DNA of 64,000 nucleotides from Caenorhabditis remanei. Lineage: Eukaryota > Nematoda > Chromadorea > Rhabditida > Rhabditidae. This document shows positions 21,822 to 32,570 of the stretch, piece by piece. The stretch covers positions 19,778,001-19,842,000 of the forward strand of contig NC_071332.1 in assembly GCF_010183535.1 (NCBI RefSeq). Reading direction: 5' to 3'. A model generated the notes under the pieces. That model searched no databases and was not told the origin of the DNA. It was given only the letters and a program-made list of their open reading frames with translations. Numbering within the stretch: position 1 is the first letter of the stretch; the number at the start of each line of letters is the position of its first letter. The position numbers were made by a program, and so were the translations under genes.

Positions 21822-23617
21822 TTATTCCATATTGATTACACGATAATCTATATTATTAGAATTATCGCATATTTTGAGTCTAGCATCTCGGACATCAATT
21901 GTGACTGCAACAATTTTTTGAGCTCTCTTGAAGTACCATGTTCTAGATTTTACGAACACCGGTTCTGGATCAATGACAAGTATTTCCCCCAGTTCCGCAG
22001 TCATCGCTTCATCGTTGTCTCGAGTATCGAAGCAGAGGCCGACTTCTTTGAGATTGGTGTTAGGAAGCAGAAACATCTGAAAAAAATAGGTAAAGATAGC
22101 CTCCGGGTTCTATTTTTCAAGTCCCCAGTTCCTTAGGTTATTTAAGAAAACTCACATCTTTCAGTAGTCTTATATCGGTGGCTGTCATCACAGTCTGCAA
22201 CTGAGTTTTGAACACCTCCAAATGACCAATATCTTGAAAAACGTTAGGAATGACACATCTCGTTAAATGCACTCTAGCTACTTTTTGCCAATGATCCAAC
22301 GCCAAAATGCCACTGAAATCTGGCCTAGCTGCAGTTCCAGTAATATCCATAAACGTGAGGTATTCAGGGTCAACATGTGGCAGAAGAGAGAGGACAGGAG
22401 CAGCATCTACTCCATTAATATGCAAATACTTCGTTTTCAATTGTGGCTTTTCCATCATCATTAAATGAAATCTCTCGCAAAATTCTGCTCGGATTTGATC
22501 ATCATGCATAAATACCACAAATTTCTCGAGAATGCTTTTGCCATGTCTTATCAAGATTTCAAGATCAATGAAAAAAGCGTCGAGATAATATGAGTTATCC
22601 GGAAGTTTTTTTTCACCTCTATCTCCACCAACATAACATCCGTCTGCTCGTTGATGAAAGGAGATAAAGAGAACTGGAGAAGTTTTTGTTGTAAGCATAA
22701 GCACAACGTTCCGTCTTTGCACAATTACAGAGAGATCGGTAATCTTGGAATCCAGTAACGATTCATCTACGAGAGCTCGGAAAAACTTGCATGTTTTTCG
22801 GAGGGATTGCCTGAATGCATTTTTTCCATTGGAGAATTTCTTTTTTTAATAACTTACAATGAAAGATAGTCGCAAAAGTTCAGCGTATGTAACAACGTAA
22901 CATCCGGCAGGGTCAGTAGAGTGGGTGGCGGTGGTGGAACACTGAAATTGAGCATTAAATTGCTAGAAGAAGCTAATTTTAGGAGTTTTCTAGTGGTTTT
23001 TTACTATTTTTTAAAGGTATTGGAGCAATTCTTAGAGTTTCAGCTTTATTTTAGGCTATTTTTCATGATTGTTACTTTTTTTTTCCGGTAATTAGCTATA
23101 TTTTTTGAGATTTTCACAATATCAGCGCAGTGGCGAGCTGCCAGTGATGTTTTTCGCTAAGCTAGGATAATTTCTAAAGTTGCCTCAGCCGATTTTTATC
23201 GATTTTTGGGGGTTTTGAACATTTTCAAATGTTTTCTTTTATAATTTTTAAATTTTTAGTTGGCTTTATGGGGTTTTTTGCAATTTTGGGATGTACGCTA
23301 GCTATTATTTAGTTTTTCGACACTACTTGCTGAAAATTTAGCTGCTTTACACTACATCGTGTTCATTTCCAGCTATATTTTTACGTATTACAACAAAAAT
23401 TCTAGTGATTTTTTGAATGTTTTAGTAAAAAATTGCATTTTTCAAATATTTTATTTTTTAGAAATTTGAGCTCAATTTTTCCGGATTTTTTAAGCGCTCC
23501 TTTTAGAATTTGTCTTATTTCTGTTTTTCATTCAATTTTTCCAAACTTTTAAATGAAAACTTACATCTCCGCATTTTCGACATGCTCCGGTAGCAGTTCA
23601 ACCGTTTCCTCAGTCAT
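21822..23617 (-). CDS. F11: F-box/FTH protein with a split F-box leader, 348 aa
   Basis: Four exons: 23617-23565, 22941-22858, 22810-22156 and 22076-21822. The short first exon (MTEETVELLPEHVENAE) is joined across a 623-nt intron to VPPPPPTLLTLPDVTLLHTL and then CDYLSL, the F-box proper. Exon 3 opens QSLRKTCKFFRALVD. The FTH body is divergent from the array genes (LSLLPHVDPEYLTF, ATDIRLLKD). The last exon is MFLLPNTNLKEVGLCF..DYRVINME. The proline run PPPPP before the F-box is unique in the window. It appears to be the first cistron of an operon with the forkhead gene, so a conserved role is more plausible here than in the tandem arrays. The exon 1 choice rests on phase and a good GTAAGT donor. 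Confidence 0.78.
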
Positions 23618-25436
23618 AATGCACAAAATCACCAAGTTTTTTACAAATTCTGGAAGAAACCCCAGTTAAAAAATTAACTATTTTAAAAATTGGCAAAAAA
23701 CCCCAAAAATCTACGTGGAAAATTGCAAAAAACAACTAAAAATTAGGGAAAAACAAAAAAACAAAAACAATAAGCGACGCTGCAAACGCGCTCCACGGAC
23801 ACGCGTTAGAGATGAGAGACGAGAGAGATTTGGTGTTCAAAGAACGGGAGGCCGATGGCAAGCGTTCGGAAGGAGAAATTGGCGGGAAAACCTGGGATTT
23901 GAATTGGATGAGAGATTAGTGGGGGATAACAAGAAAAAATACATAAAAGGAAAAATTATTAAGATAAACTGATAAACAAAAATTGAATGGATTTATGTTT
24001 TTTTTTGGTTAATCCCATTTTGTAAATAGTGTGAAAAGATGGATAAGTGCCGGATTTACAAGAACACAATCCATTGTCGGAAAATTGTGAAAAAATCGGG
24101 AAATTTATGCCGAAAATGACAGAAATCGGAAGTAAAACATCGAAAAAAAATTGCGAAATGTCATCTTGTCACTCTGAAAACAAAATTTATTGTTGTGGGG
24201 CGTTTGTTTGTTTTGTGTTATTGCCATCCACCACATTTTTGTTTTGAGAATTTAAAACTCTGCGGAAAAAAATAAATGAAAATGTCATTTTGATTTTTCA
24301 TAATTTCATTTTTACTTAAAACTCCGGGACGTTTCAAAACTATAAAACCATGACATTCCGACACGAAAATTGACACATTATACTGAAAATTGGGATTTGT
24401 TTGACAGAAAATGTATTTTGTCAGTGTAAAAATCTGTTTGGTCAGTGTAAACTGATGAACTTACACTGACACAAATTTTACAGTGACCAAACGACTTTAT
24501 TTTCTAATGAGTTATTTTCTAGGACTTCCGATGATGTCTGTAAAATATTTTACTATTTTCAGCTGGTTTTTTGAGAAAAAAAAAACAAAAAATGACGACT
24601 AGCAGCTGAATATTTGAACAAAAATCAAAAAGAACCCGTTGTAGCGTTTTTTTTTTACTGGCTCAGCTTTAATTCTGCTGAAATTCGAAATCGTTAAGCT
24701 TATATTAAGCTCATAAGAAAAAGGGGAATGACTATACGGAGGGTAATAATCTTAGGAATAAATGAGAAGAAGAAAGAATTAGTGGTAGAAAAAATAACGA
24801 TGTTGAAAAAAATATCTAAAAATTTCATGTATTTATACATTTGTTCACCTAAAGGATCAGACACTTTTCATATTGTTCTAGAATGGGATTAATATGCAGA
24901 GCCATTGTTAGGTAATCCGCACACAAAAAAAAACAGATTTTTGATTCACTCGAGTCAAAAAAAGTTATAATGCCACAACAGACACAAAACACATATAAGA
25001 TTGTGATAAGACAACTTTTTTTCTCAAATTGAAGGTGAAAAGCACTATAAAGTCAAAAGAAGCTTGTAAACTAACTGATAACAGCACAATAAAACGCGTG
25101 ACTGGGAAGAAAAATGCGAACAAAGGAAACACGCTGAAAAGATGGAAATTGGCTGAAATTTTGATGTCTGGAGTGAAAAATGGAACTAAAAAACAAAATT
25201 GTTGGGGGGAAATGAGCTCAAATTTTTATTAGTGTGTAGATCGAACCAAGAATTTCATTTTTGTAGTTGACAGCTTTTTGGAACGGGATGTCCCTGCAGA
25301 GTTATAGGTTGGTAAAGCTTGGCATCTCGAATCATATATTCAGCAAAATATTTATTTGCTCGAAGAAGTTTTTAAGAACAATTTGATGCCAATAATGTCA
25401 TTTGGAATAGAAAATTCATAACAACAAAAAAAACAA
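23618..25436. other. Gene-poor region upstream of F11
   Basis: It contains CGCGCTCCACGGACACGCG near 23790, possibly promoter of F11, and an inverted repeat near 24418-24485 (TCAGTGTAA / TTACACTGAC). The rest is A/T-rich. The open frame at 23715-23972 is lysine/arginine-rich low complexity and is not believed to be a gene. Confidence 0.45.
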
Positions 25437-26010
25437 TTAAAATAATCGCCAAGCGTAGAAACTGATGAACGTCGTCCCCCAAATATCTCCAAATGTGATT
25501 GTAGCCTTATTTCGATCAGCTCTCCTTATATCGAATCCTCCAGAAAATGATTGTGATGGACTGTCCAGTGGCTTCGAGTAGCGGAATGTCCTTTTTCGGT
25601 TTTCTGGATAAGGAACCGTCTTGAATCCTCCCAGAAGATTCGATTCATCGACATCTTCTAATGTAGAAAGTGACAAGTGCTCCAGTCTTGAACCTTATTT
25701 TTCTCGAATACCAGACCTTGAGAGCCAAAACTAAATATATTTGAAATCAGCGGTTTCTCAGCTTTCCAATTATTTAGGCAATGTCACATAACTCCAAATT
25801 GACTCCACGACCTTTCCTAATAAGATCATATAAATAAAACGATTTTAGTTTTTAGCTAACCGTCAAACCCAATAACCAAGTCAGAAAATGTGAATTATCA
25901 TTCACCTCCATCAAAAACGAGCAACAGATTCTGAGATCACTTAGACCGTGTGCTTTTGATAATTGGCCAATCGGAAGAATATAGATTTTCTGGACTCCTG
26001 TTAGAGACTA
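25437..26010 (-). pseudogene. Decayed F-box-associated (FBA_2, fbxb-like) gene relic
   Basis: The minus-strand frame 25676-25437 reads RKRTFRYSKPLDSPSQSF followed by GGFDIRRADRNKATITFGD and FYAWRLF. This resembles the GGFDIRR..DGxxATI..FxxYVW ending that I associate with FBA_2-domain (fbxb) proteins. Upstream, broken frames to about 26010 (VQKIYILPIGQL..) might be earlier parts. There is no start, F-box or continuous frame. It would be a different F-box class from all others here. The assignment is from memory of the family pattern and is tentative. Confidence 0.35.
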
Positions 26011-26409
26011 TTATTTAATAATTATGATTGAACCGAATTTCGCGTCATTTCGGTTAGAATATTATGAGAACAATAACAATATAGATTTGTAGTTGTTTTA
26101 AAATGTTTGATAAATAAATAAATATTTTTCATATCTATGTACCAGAATTGCATGGAATTCCGACTTCCGACTTCCGGACAAGGAATTTTACTTCCTTTTT
26201 AGCGGAATAAGTCGGTTTTTTGATTTTGACGCTTTTCAAGGCCTGAAAATCACTATCTTTGGATGACAAGTGCCATTTCTAGAGAGAAAATAAAACGTGG
26301 GGCAAAAATACATACATATTGCGCTGAAGAATATCCTTTTAAAGTCTAAAAATCGATTTTAAAGCCGAAAACGTAAACTTTCAGTTGAAAAACACCGTTT
26401 TTGTAATAC

Positions 26410-26643
26410 ACCATACAGAACAAAGGTAGAGCTTCATTTCTGTAGTTGACAAATTTTTTGTACAAGCACTCCCTAGCAAGTTACATATCGACAAAGTAGA
26501 TTCTCCCTTAAATCGTCCCATTTCAGTGAGAAATAGTGCGATTTTTCAGCTGTCCTTTTAAAATGACTGCAACTCTCTAGGGAGTGTCCGTACAAAAAAG
26601 TTGTCAACTACAAAAATAAAGCACTACCTTTGTTCTGTATGGT
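26410..26643. repeat. Palindromic MITE, 234 bp
   Basis: The inverted ends are ACCATACAGAACAAAGGTAG, with inner arms TGTAGTTGACAA..TTTTTTGTAC / GTACAAAAAAGTTGTCAAC. No target duplication is clear. A related half-element lies near 25250-25290 (TTTGTAGTTGACAGCTTTTT). Confidence 0.75.
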
Positions 26644-26956
26644 TTTAATATAATTTACATTGTGGAACAATCAGTGATTCCGTAACACCATGTCAAAGTT
26701 GGTCATTTTCAACTGAAAAAGGCCAAATTGCATATCTCACTGCACGGTACCGTAAAAGTAGAAACTTTTAGTTGAAAGTATACACAAACACCTTATCTGG
26801 TAGAATTTTTTTATTTAAAAAAAACCACAAGCAATGTTGTTTACTCAGTTGGACGCCCCGACGCCTATGTTGCGAGAGATTGCGAAATTTTATTAGTTTC
26901 TTTCCTTTCTCGCCTATTTCTAACTACAATTTAGAATTTTCATTCAAAATTTCAAA
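26644..26956. other. F12 upstream region
   Basis: No gene. A/T-rich, with TTTTTATTTAAAAAAAACC near 26810. No conserved promoter motif recognised. Confidence 0.4.
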
Positions 26957-28224
26957 ATGCCTTCCTTAATTCATATGCCTGAAGTTGCTATGACTAAAAT
27001 TTTAGCGAAATTGGATTTTCCCGATGTGTAAGTATTTAGAATGGATTTTCTTTCAGTTTTTTAATTCATTTTCAGTCAATCCCTGCGAAAAACCTGCTGG
27101 GACCTGCGAAACACCATTGACGACCTTAAACCAGACCCACGCGTTCTCCGATCCGTGATTCGTGTCGACACAGATTTTATCGATTGGAAATTGGACTTTG
27201 ACAATGGATATTATATCTATCCTAAAGGAAAATTCATAAGAATACAGTATAATCAAGTGGAGAACGGATGCCAGGTGATCTGGTATAGAAGTGACGGGAG
27301 GAGAGAGAAGTTTCTGGAGAATATGGATTTTTTGGAGGCTTTTTGTTTGGATTTCGAGGCTAACATGAAGTTTCAACAATCTGAACTTGGAAACTTCATT
27401 ATTAATTTTGAGTATTTCAAATTTGCCCATGAGAAGTTTCTGGAAATCGAGAGCAAGCTGATGCCACGATTACAAACGATTCTCTCCGGAAGAGACCCAC
27501 TAAAAACCAAAAATTTCTCGATGGTAGTCTTCAAAATGAGCTCAATTCTTGCAATATTGCCTTATCTGAACGCCAAGACCATCAAGAGAATCACGATGAC
27601 AGATTCGACGCAAGGACCAGTGCCAGATATAGGGAAATGGAGAATCGATGAGTTGATGGAGTTGCCGCATTGGAAAAATGCAGTAGAGTTGGATATAATT
27701 GATGTGTTTGTGGAGGATGTGCCAGTCGAGAAGTTTTTGGGATTCAAGAGGATTTATATATTTGTGGAGGTAGTGAACATGGAGCAGGTTTTGGAGTGGA
27801 AGGAGGTAAGTCTAGGGTCTAGGGTCTAGGGACCGGAATGAGATTTTACATTCTCCGGAATACGTCATACGGAATCCGGAATCCGGATTCCGTACTACGT
27901 GATTCCGTATTACGTGTTTTCTACTACGATACCTGCCTATGAGACCAGTCTTCGCACTCAAAAAATCTCTTACCGTACTTTCAGGCCTTCCTCAACTTTC
28001 CCACCCTGGATTCCATTCTAATCAAGTTTTCCTCGAGTGACGCTGTTTCTCGTTTCATCTCAACCTATGGGGACCCTGTGTCGGACATTGATATGTTTGG
28101 ATCGCAACGAAAATGTTGGTTCTTCAAAGTACCAAGTGTGCAAGTTAGTCTCTATGATGCGCAGTTTCGAATTCAACGGTTGGAAGAATTTCCTGAGAAT
28201 GGGAAGATTTTGAATAATTATTAA
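26957..28224 (+). CDS. F12: F-box/FTH protein, 346 aa
   Basis: The exons are 26957-27027, 27076-27805 and 27985-28224. Exon 1 is MPSLIHMPEVAMTKILAKLDF. Exon 2 starts QSLRKTCWDLRNTID then DLKPDPRVLRSV. The FTH part includes SSILAILPYLNAKTIKRI and ends VLEWKE. Exon 3 is AFLNFPTLDSILIKF..ENGKILNNY. Intron 2 (179 nt) is long for the window and opens with three copies of a TCTAGGG heptamer, followed by small ATTCCG/CGGAAT palindromes. The gene ends 11 bp from the stop of convergent F13, so their 3' UTRs must overlap. Confidence 0.82.
27809..27831. repeat. TCTAGGG heptamer repeat, three copies
   Basis: GTCTAGGG is repeated just inside the donor of F12 intron 2. The same heptamer occurs in F14 intron 1. 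Confidence 0.8.
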
Positions 28225-28235
28225 TTTATTTGTGT

Positions 28236-29701
28236 TTAAGAATCAAATTGAATAAACTTTCTTCCTTCTTCTGGAACATCTTTCATCGCAATTTTCTCAA
28301 AAGACAGGTGGCGGGATGTCAAGTGAATATAGAGCACTTCCATGGCCCCCTCGAATTTGAAAAACCATTTTCTTCCTTCTTCAGGGGTCTTGAACACTGA
28401 GAGCTTGGATATTGTCTTCGATAAAAGCGTTGGCACCACGTGGAACGGCGTCCCAAGTTTATCGATTAGTTCCTTTTGCAGTTTAGAGTTGTCAGTGAAT
28501 TCTGGGAGCATAAGTTTCCAGTGAGTCTTGCTGTCGTAGGATTTGAGGAATGCCTATAAAATTCTAATTAGAAAAAGATTTCAATAAGAAAAACTTACTT
28601 TCTTTAACTCCACGACATCCTCCACAGAAAACTCCCAATAATCTAAGTGAAGCTCATCAAAATGTTTGAGCTGCTCCACTGACATCACCATCTTATAATT
28701 CTCAATTCTCAACTTCCTTGCGTTTTTCCACTGATCCAAAATCACAACTAACGGAAGTTCATAAGAATCATAAGCTCTCCTTGGGTCCTCTATATCTATG
28801 CTCTCCAGAATAGCAGAGTCAAGAAATGGGAGAATTTTCAGAAGCTGACTTCCTCCTGATTCTTTGACAATAAGGTTTTTGACTTGCAGTGGGTGTCTTC
28901 TGAATTCCAGCGACTTCTTTATATTATTCAGGAGGTCCACTGCAACAGGTTGTCGGTCATCCATAATACTCCCAGATTTGTAGAAATCGGGAACCGTGAT
29001 ATTGACCTCAAAAGTTTCCAACGGTGACTTCTGATGGCGTAGGACGATATCGAGTGATTCATAAAGAGCGTCAGAGAAACTTTGGTCTTCTAGAACTTTC
29101 TCTTTGAACGTTCTATCCTGATACCATTCTACCAGGCAGCCGCTAGGGAGGCGTGGCTTGTAATCGATTCGGATCAACTTTTTGATTGTTGCTGAGGGTT
29201 CATCGAATTCCAGTTCAAGGGCAAGTGATTCAGTTCGATTTTCAAGTTTTCCGGAGACTCGAATTAGGGTGATAGGTGAGTTGGGTTGAATTCCGAGAGA
29301 TTGGTTGAAGTTGATTTGTTCGGAGCTGGAAAATTAGACATTTTTCAAAGTTCACTTTTTCAATAAAAAATTTTAAGTCATTGTATAGAAGAAGTCTCTG
29401 GCTACATTTTTGTAGTTGACAACTTTTTGATAGCTCCGCCCACTTTTGAGATACGATCTTTTGAAGATTGGAGGATTCCACACTTCCACTTCTCTGGTCC
29501 CGCCTATCGTCAGAAGCTCGTATCTCAAAAATGGGCGGAACTATCAAAAAATTGTCAATTACAAAATTGAAGCTCTATATTTATTCTATGTACCTATCAA
29601 AACTTCAAATCCTAAAATTAATTTCCCCGTCCAAAAAAAACTCACACCAACGGAAAGTCGTCCTGAGGAGCACTGCTGAACCACGCCAATGAGTTTCCCA
29701 T
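28236..29701 (-). CDS. F13: FTH-domain protein lacking the F-box, predicted N-myristoylated, 366 aa
   Basis: The exons are 29701-29646, 29325-28599 and 28553-28236. Exon 1 encodes MGNSLAWFSSAPQDDFPLV, which has no F-box but fits the MGxxx[A/S/T] myristoylation pattern (Gly2, Asn3, Ala6). Phase 2 at 29646 matches exon 2 (SEQINFNQSLGIQPNS), which also lacks the usual LRKTC start. From IRIDYKPRLPSGCLVEWY on, the FTH domain is normal. Exon 3 is AFLKSYDSKTHWKL and uses a TATAG acceptor. Intron 1 holds a MITE (29386-29596). Without an F-box it should not bind SKP1 and may act as a competitor or a membrane-tethered FTH protein. The alternative is that the true F-box exon was missed or lost; none is visible up to 30055. 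Confidence 0.65.
29386..29596. repeat. Palindromic MITE in F13 intron 1
   Basis: The inverted arms include TTTGTAGTTGACAACTTTTT, ATAGCTCCGCCCA and TTTGAGATA, with matching complements at 29515-29565. The TTGTAGTTGACAA core is shared with the MITE at 26410-26643. Confidence 0.7.
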
Positions 29702-30055
29702 TTCTTTTCGAAAAATGATAACATTTTCGGGGTTTTACAACATTTATGTATGTTACACATGCATGTAAACATTTTACTGATAAGAAACGACCTGAGGAAA
29801 TAAGGAAGACAACGAATAAACGGAAATGACGTTGTCACAACCAAATTCTCCGGAATTTTATCAAAAATTATTTATTGCTTTCCACAATTCAAGGATAACA
29901 TTTATAGAGACTCTGAAATTGTGAAAAACCACCAATAGAGTGTTATCACCCCGTCCAAAACAGAGTAAATAAGAAAGAGAAAGAATGACTAATCATTATT
30001 TACCCAACCAAATGAAATATTGTGAAATTTTCCAAACAGGTTTTTACTGCTTATT
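29702..30055. other. Spacer between F13 and F14
   Basis: No gene or motif recognised. The minus strand near 30050 is the F14 3' flank and the lower part is the F13 upstream region. Confidence 0.4.
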
Positions 30056-31149
30056 TCAAATCAAAATTACAGCGTCCGCTGGAACAAATATTGGTTTCAA
30101 ATTCTCAAAAATGATATACTCATCATAATAAACTATAGCAAGTGTATTTTCCGAGTTTTGCATTTCGAAGAACCATTGTTTTCTGGGTTTCTCCTCCTCG
30201 TCGATATCCTGATATGAATCTCCATATTTTTCAATGAGTGCTCCCTCCAGACCATTTTCTAGAAGTCGGATTTCGAAAATGTCAAATTCCGGGGATCGGG
30301 TGAGCGCCTGGAGTTCAAATAATTTGAATTAGAAGTTCTCTAAATTCCTCACCTCCTTCAACACCGATACATCTTCCATTGTGATCCTCTCCAATGAAAT
30401 GTGCACATTCAAAAAGTGAAGCATTTTTTGAACAGGGACTCCACGCAAAACACAATTAATTACAAGTTCTTTCGCTTTTTTCCATTGCTCTAGCTCTGAA
30501 ATTTCGGCTAGATCTAGATAAGGTTCCTCTTCATTCTTGCTGCTAGATATATCTAAAATCTTCAAAACATCTGGATCCAGAAATGGTAGAATTGATAGGA
30601 TTTCTTCGTCAGTCTCCACTCTTAGGTAGGCGTTGTGGACTTTTTGGGGTCTTGATTCTAGAAGATTCTTTAATTTTTCGAAAAATCCAGCAGGAACCCC
30701 GCATAGCAACATCATCTGGAAGAATCTCAGTGGTGTGCTCTTCTGATGCTCCAGGGCAATCTCGAGATCTCTCATGAAGACAGAGATGAAATTCTCGTTT
30801 TTCACAAGTTTCGACTTTATTGGATCCCAGGTGACCACACATCCCCTCTCGTTTTTGTGATATTGCGTGGAAATTTCTTGTTCAGAATCACCAAATTTCA
30901 GAACCAAAGAGATAGCCTCGGGTTTCGGGATAATGCGGATTACCGTGATGTGAGATTCTGGTTTGGTGGAGATGATGAAGTTGCGGAGTCGGTGACAAGT
31001 CTTTCGGAGGGCGAGGCTGAAAGTGTAGGGTCTAGGGTCTAGGGTCTAGGGTCTAGGGTCTAGGGTCTGAAAACTTACATTGACCTGAAATCACAATTGC
31101 CCAGAATATTCTTCAGAGCGATGTCTGGAATATCAGGTAGGGAAGGCAT
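30056..31149 (-). CDS. F14: F-box/FTH protein, 328 aa
   Basis: The exons are 31149-31079, 31016-30353 and 30307-30056. Exon 1 is MPSLPDIPDIALKNILGNCDF. Exon 2 begins LALRKTCHRLRNFI then ISTKPESHITVIRII. The FTH region has IYLSILPFLDPDVLKIL-like features (EEILSILPFLDPDVLKIL) and ends VLKE. Exon 3 is ALTRSPEFDIFEIRLLENG..PADAVILI. Intron 1 contains six tandem TCTAGGG heptamers. The family branch is that of F12 and F16, not the first array. Confidence 0.83.
31024..31069. repeat. TCTAGGG heptamer repeat, about six copies
   Basis: Tandem TCTAGGG units fill most of F14 intron 1. The unit differs from the nematode telomere repeat TTAGGC and is shared with F12 intron 2. Confidence 0.85.
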
Positions 31150-31270
31150 TGCAGCAGAATAGTTTAGCAAAATGGAAAAAAAAATTGATTTTGGTCTGTT
31201 TGCTTGCCTCAACTGCTGATAAGATGTTTATATTGTTGCATGTATGTATCAAAAGAAAAGGAAGAAAACT

Positions 31271-31607
31271 TTATTCTAGTTCAACAAATGTCCAGTAGTG
31301 TAATGTATCGGTACTCAAACCTTTTATCATCGGAAGTTTCACAAAACAATCGTGAAGGGCTAAGTTATGACGAATCGAGTTTTTCCAGCCCCATTGGTCG
31401 GGTTTCTCACGGTAGTACGGGTAGAGGAGTTGGATTTTCTGAAAAGTTTGGTTATATGGAGATGGGAGTACGAATTACCATGAAAATTTGCTTTATAGTT
31501 GCCTGCTTTTGTGGACTTTTTTGAATTGCCTCGATGATAAGGTCCTTGTAGGATAGTGATGGTTGCTTGGGATCTAATTCAGAACAATCTGCTAGAGGTG
31601 GCTCCAT
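31271..31607 (-). CDS. Minimal forkhead protein, 98 aa
   Basis: The exons are 31607-31479 (43 codons) and 31438-31271 (56 codons), with an intron at exactly the position of intron 1 in the larger forkhead gene. The protein contains [17 protein letters not shown], then [27 protein letters not shown] and HYWTFVELE, and stops at the end of the forkhead core. It keeps the recognition helix (NSIRHN) but lacks the second wing, the basic tail and all flanking regions. The clean frame and good splice sites argue against simple decay. It lies 205 bp downstream of the decayed F-box gene F15, the same order as F11-forkhead. It could bind DNA as a dominant competitor, or be a young pseudogene not yet broken. 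Confidence 0.7.
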
Positions 31608-31812
31608 TTGTGACTGCGACTGTCTGCTTACAATTATGGCTAGCTGATGAGAAATGTTGACATGAATTCTGTCTTTTTTTTGTGTTATGAAATTTTTATT
31701 GAGCTGAATAATGTTATACTAGACTTGAGAAAAGTTAGAAATAAGATAATCGCAATCGAATGGCTAGGAGCTCCCTGGGGCATGACATTTTAAAAATTGA
31801 CAATTTAAAAAT

Positions 31813-32471
31813 TTAGAAATAAGCTTCTGGCGCCATAATCAAAAAACTGTGATTATCTATCTCCATGGCCAGCTTCCATTGGTCTAGTTCACCAATTCCA
31901 TTCAAATCTAACGCATATTCCTTGTCACCAGCATTGACCACTTCAATTTTTTGCAGCTCTCCGGATTTCAAAAATAGCACGACTTGAATCACATCCTGCC
32001 GATCGAAAACTTCCATACGAAGACTTTTGACTGGAAGTGGGCGTGGTCTATTTTTGAGTAGTTCGCATAGTTTTTCGAATATTTCATTTCTTCTTTTGTA
32101 TTGACAAATTATATCCAAAAAGTGAATTGTAGTCCGTTGAAAACTCAGAATAAATTCCAAATCTTTGAGAAATAGACTTAGAAATCCCGGATTCCACTTC
32201 TTATTATACTTCCACAAGAATCGTGTCTCCGCATAGAAAACAAAAGAAATCGATTGCTTTCGAATGCGAATTCTAATTTTTGAATATTGGAGCTTGGTTT
32301 GATCTCATTGATAAAGTCATAAAAGGCATGGCAAGTGACACGGAGGGTTAGGCTGGAAATACTTTTTTTTTTAATTTAGAAATTTTTAAAAACCTGCATT
32401 GACTTGAAATCAGCGTGATCTAAAATGTTGGTAATCACCAATTTTGGCATATTAGTTAAGGAAATTTCCAT
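31813..32471 (-). pseudogene. F15: F-box/FTH pseudogene
   Basis: Exon 1 (32471-32398) is MEISLTNMPKLVITNILDHADF, but its donor reads GCAGGT where paralogues have GTAAGT. Exon 2 starts at 32352 with LTLRVTCHAFYDFIN. A single missing A in an A-run near 32290 shifts the frame. The alternative frame (IRIRKQSISFVFYAETRF, WKYNKKWNPGF) continues FTH sequence until AMEIDNHSFLIMAPEAYF and a stop at 31813. The final quarter of exon 2 and all of exon 3 are missing. Closest relative: F16. The GC donor alone could be functional; the frameshift and truncation are not. Confidence 0.75.
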
Positions 32472-32570
32472 GTTTCTCTAGTTTGCAATGTTGCTTGTGA
32501 TCTATTTGCCCAATATCAAAAGTTTCCAGCTGATAAGGTTGTGTAAACTTTTATATAAAAATTTTGACAT

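Noticed and set aside
23715..23972. Plus-strand open frame rich in Lys/Arg upstream of F11
   Set aside because: Low-complexity A-rich sequence, no homology; lies in the probable F11 promoter.
31024..31069. Heptamer array as a telomere or internal telomeric scar
   Set aside because: The unit is TCTAGGG, not TTAGGC, and it sits within a normal F-box intron.
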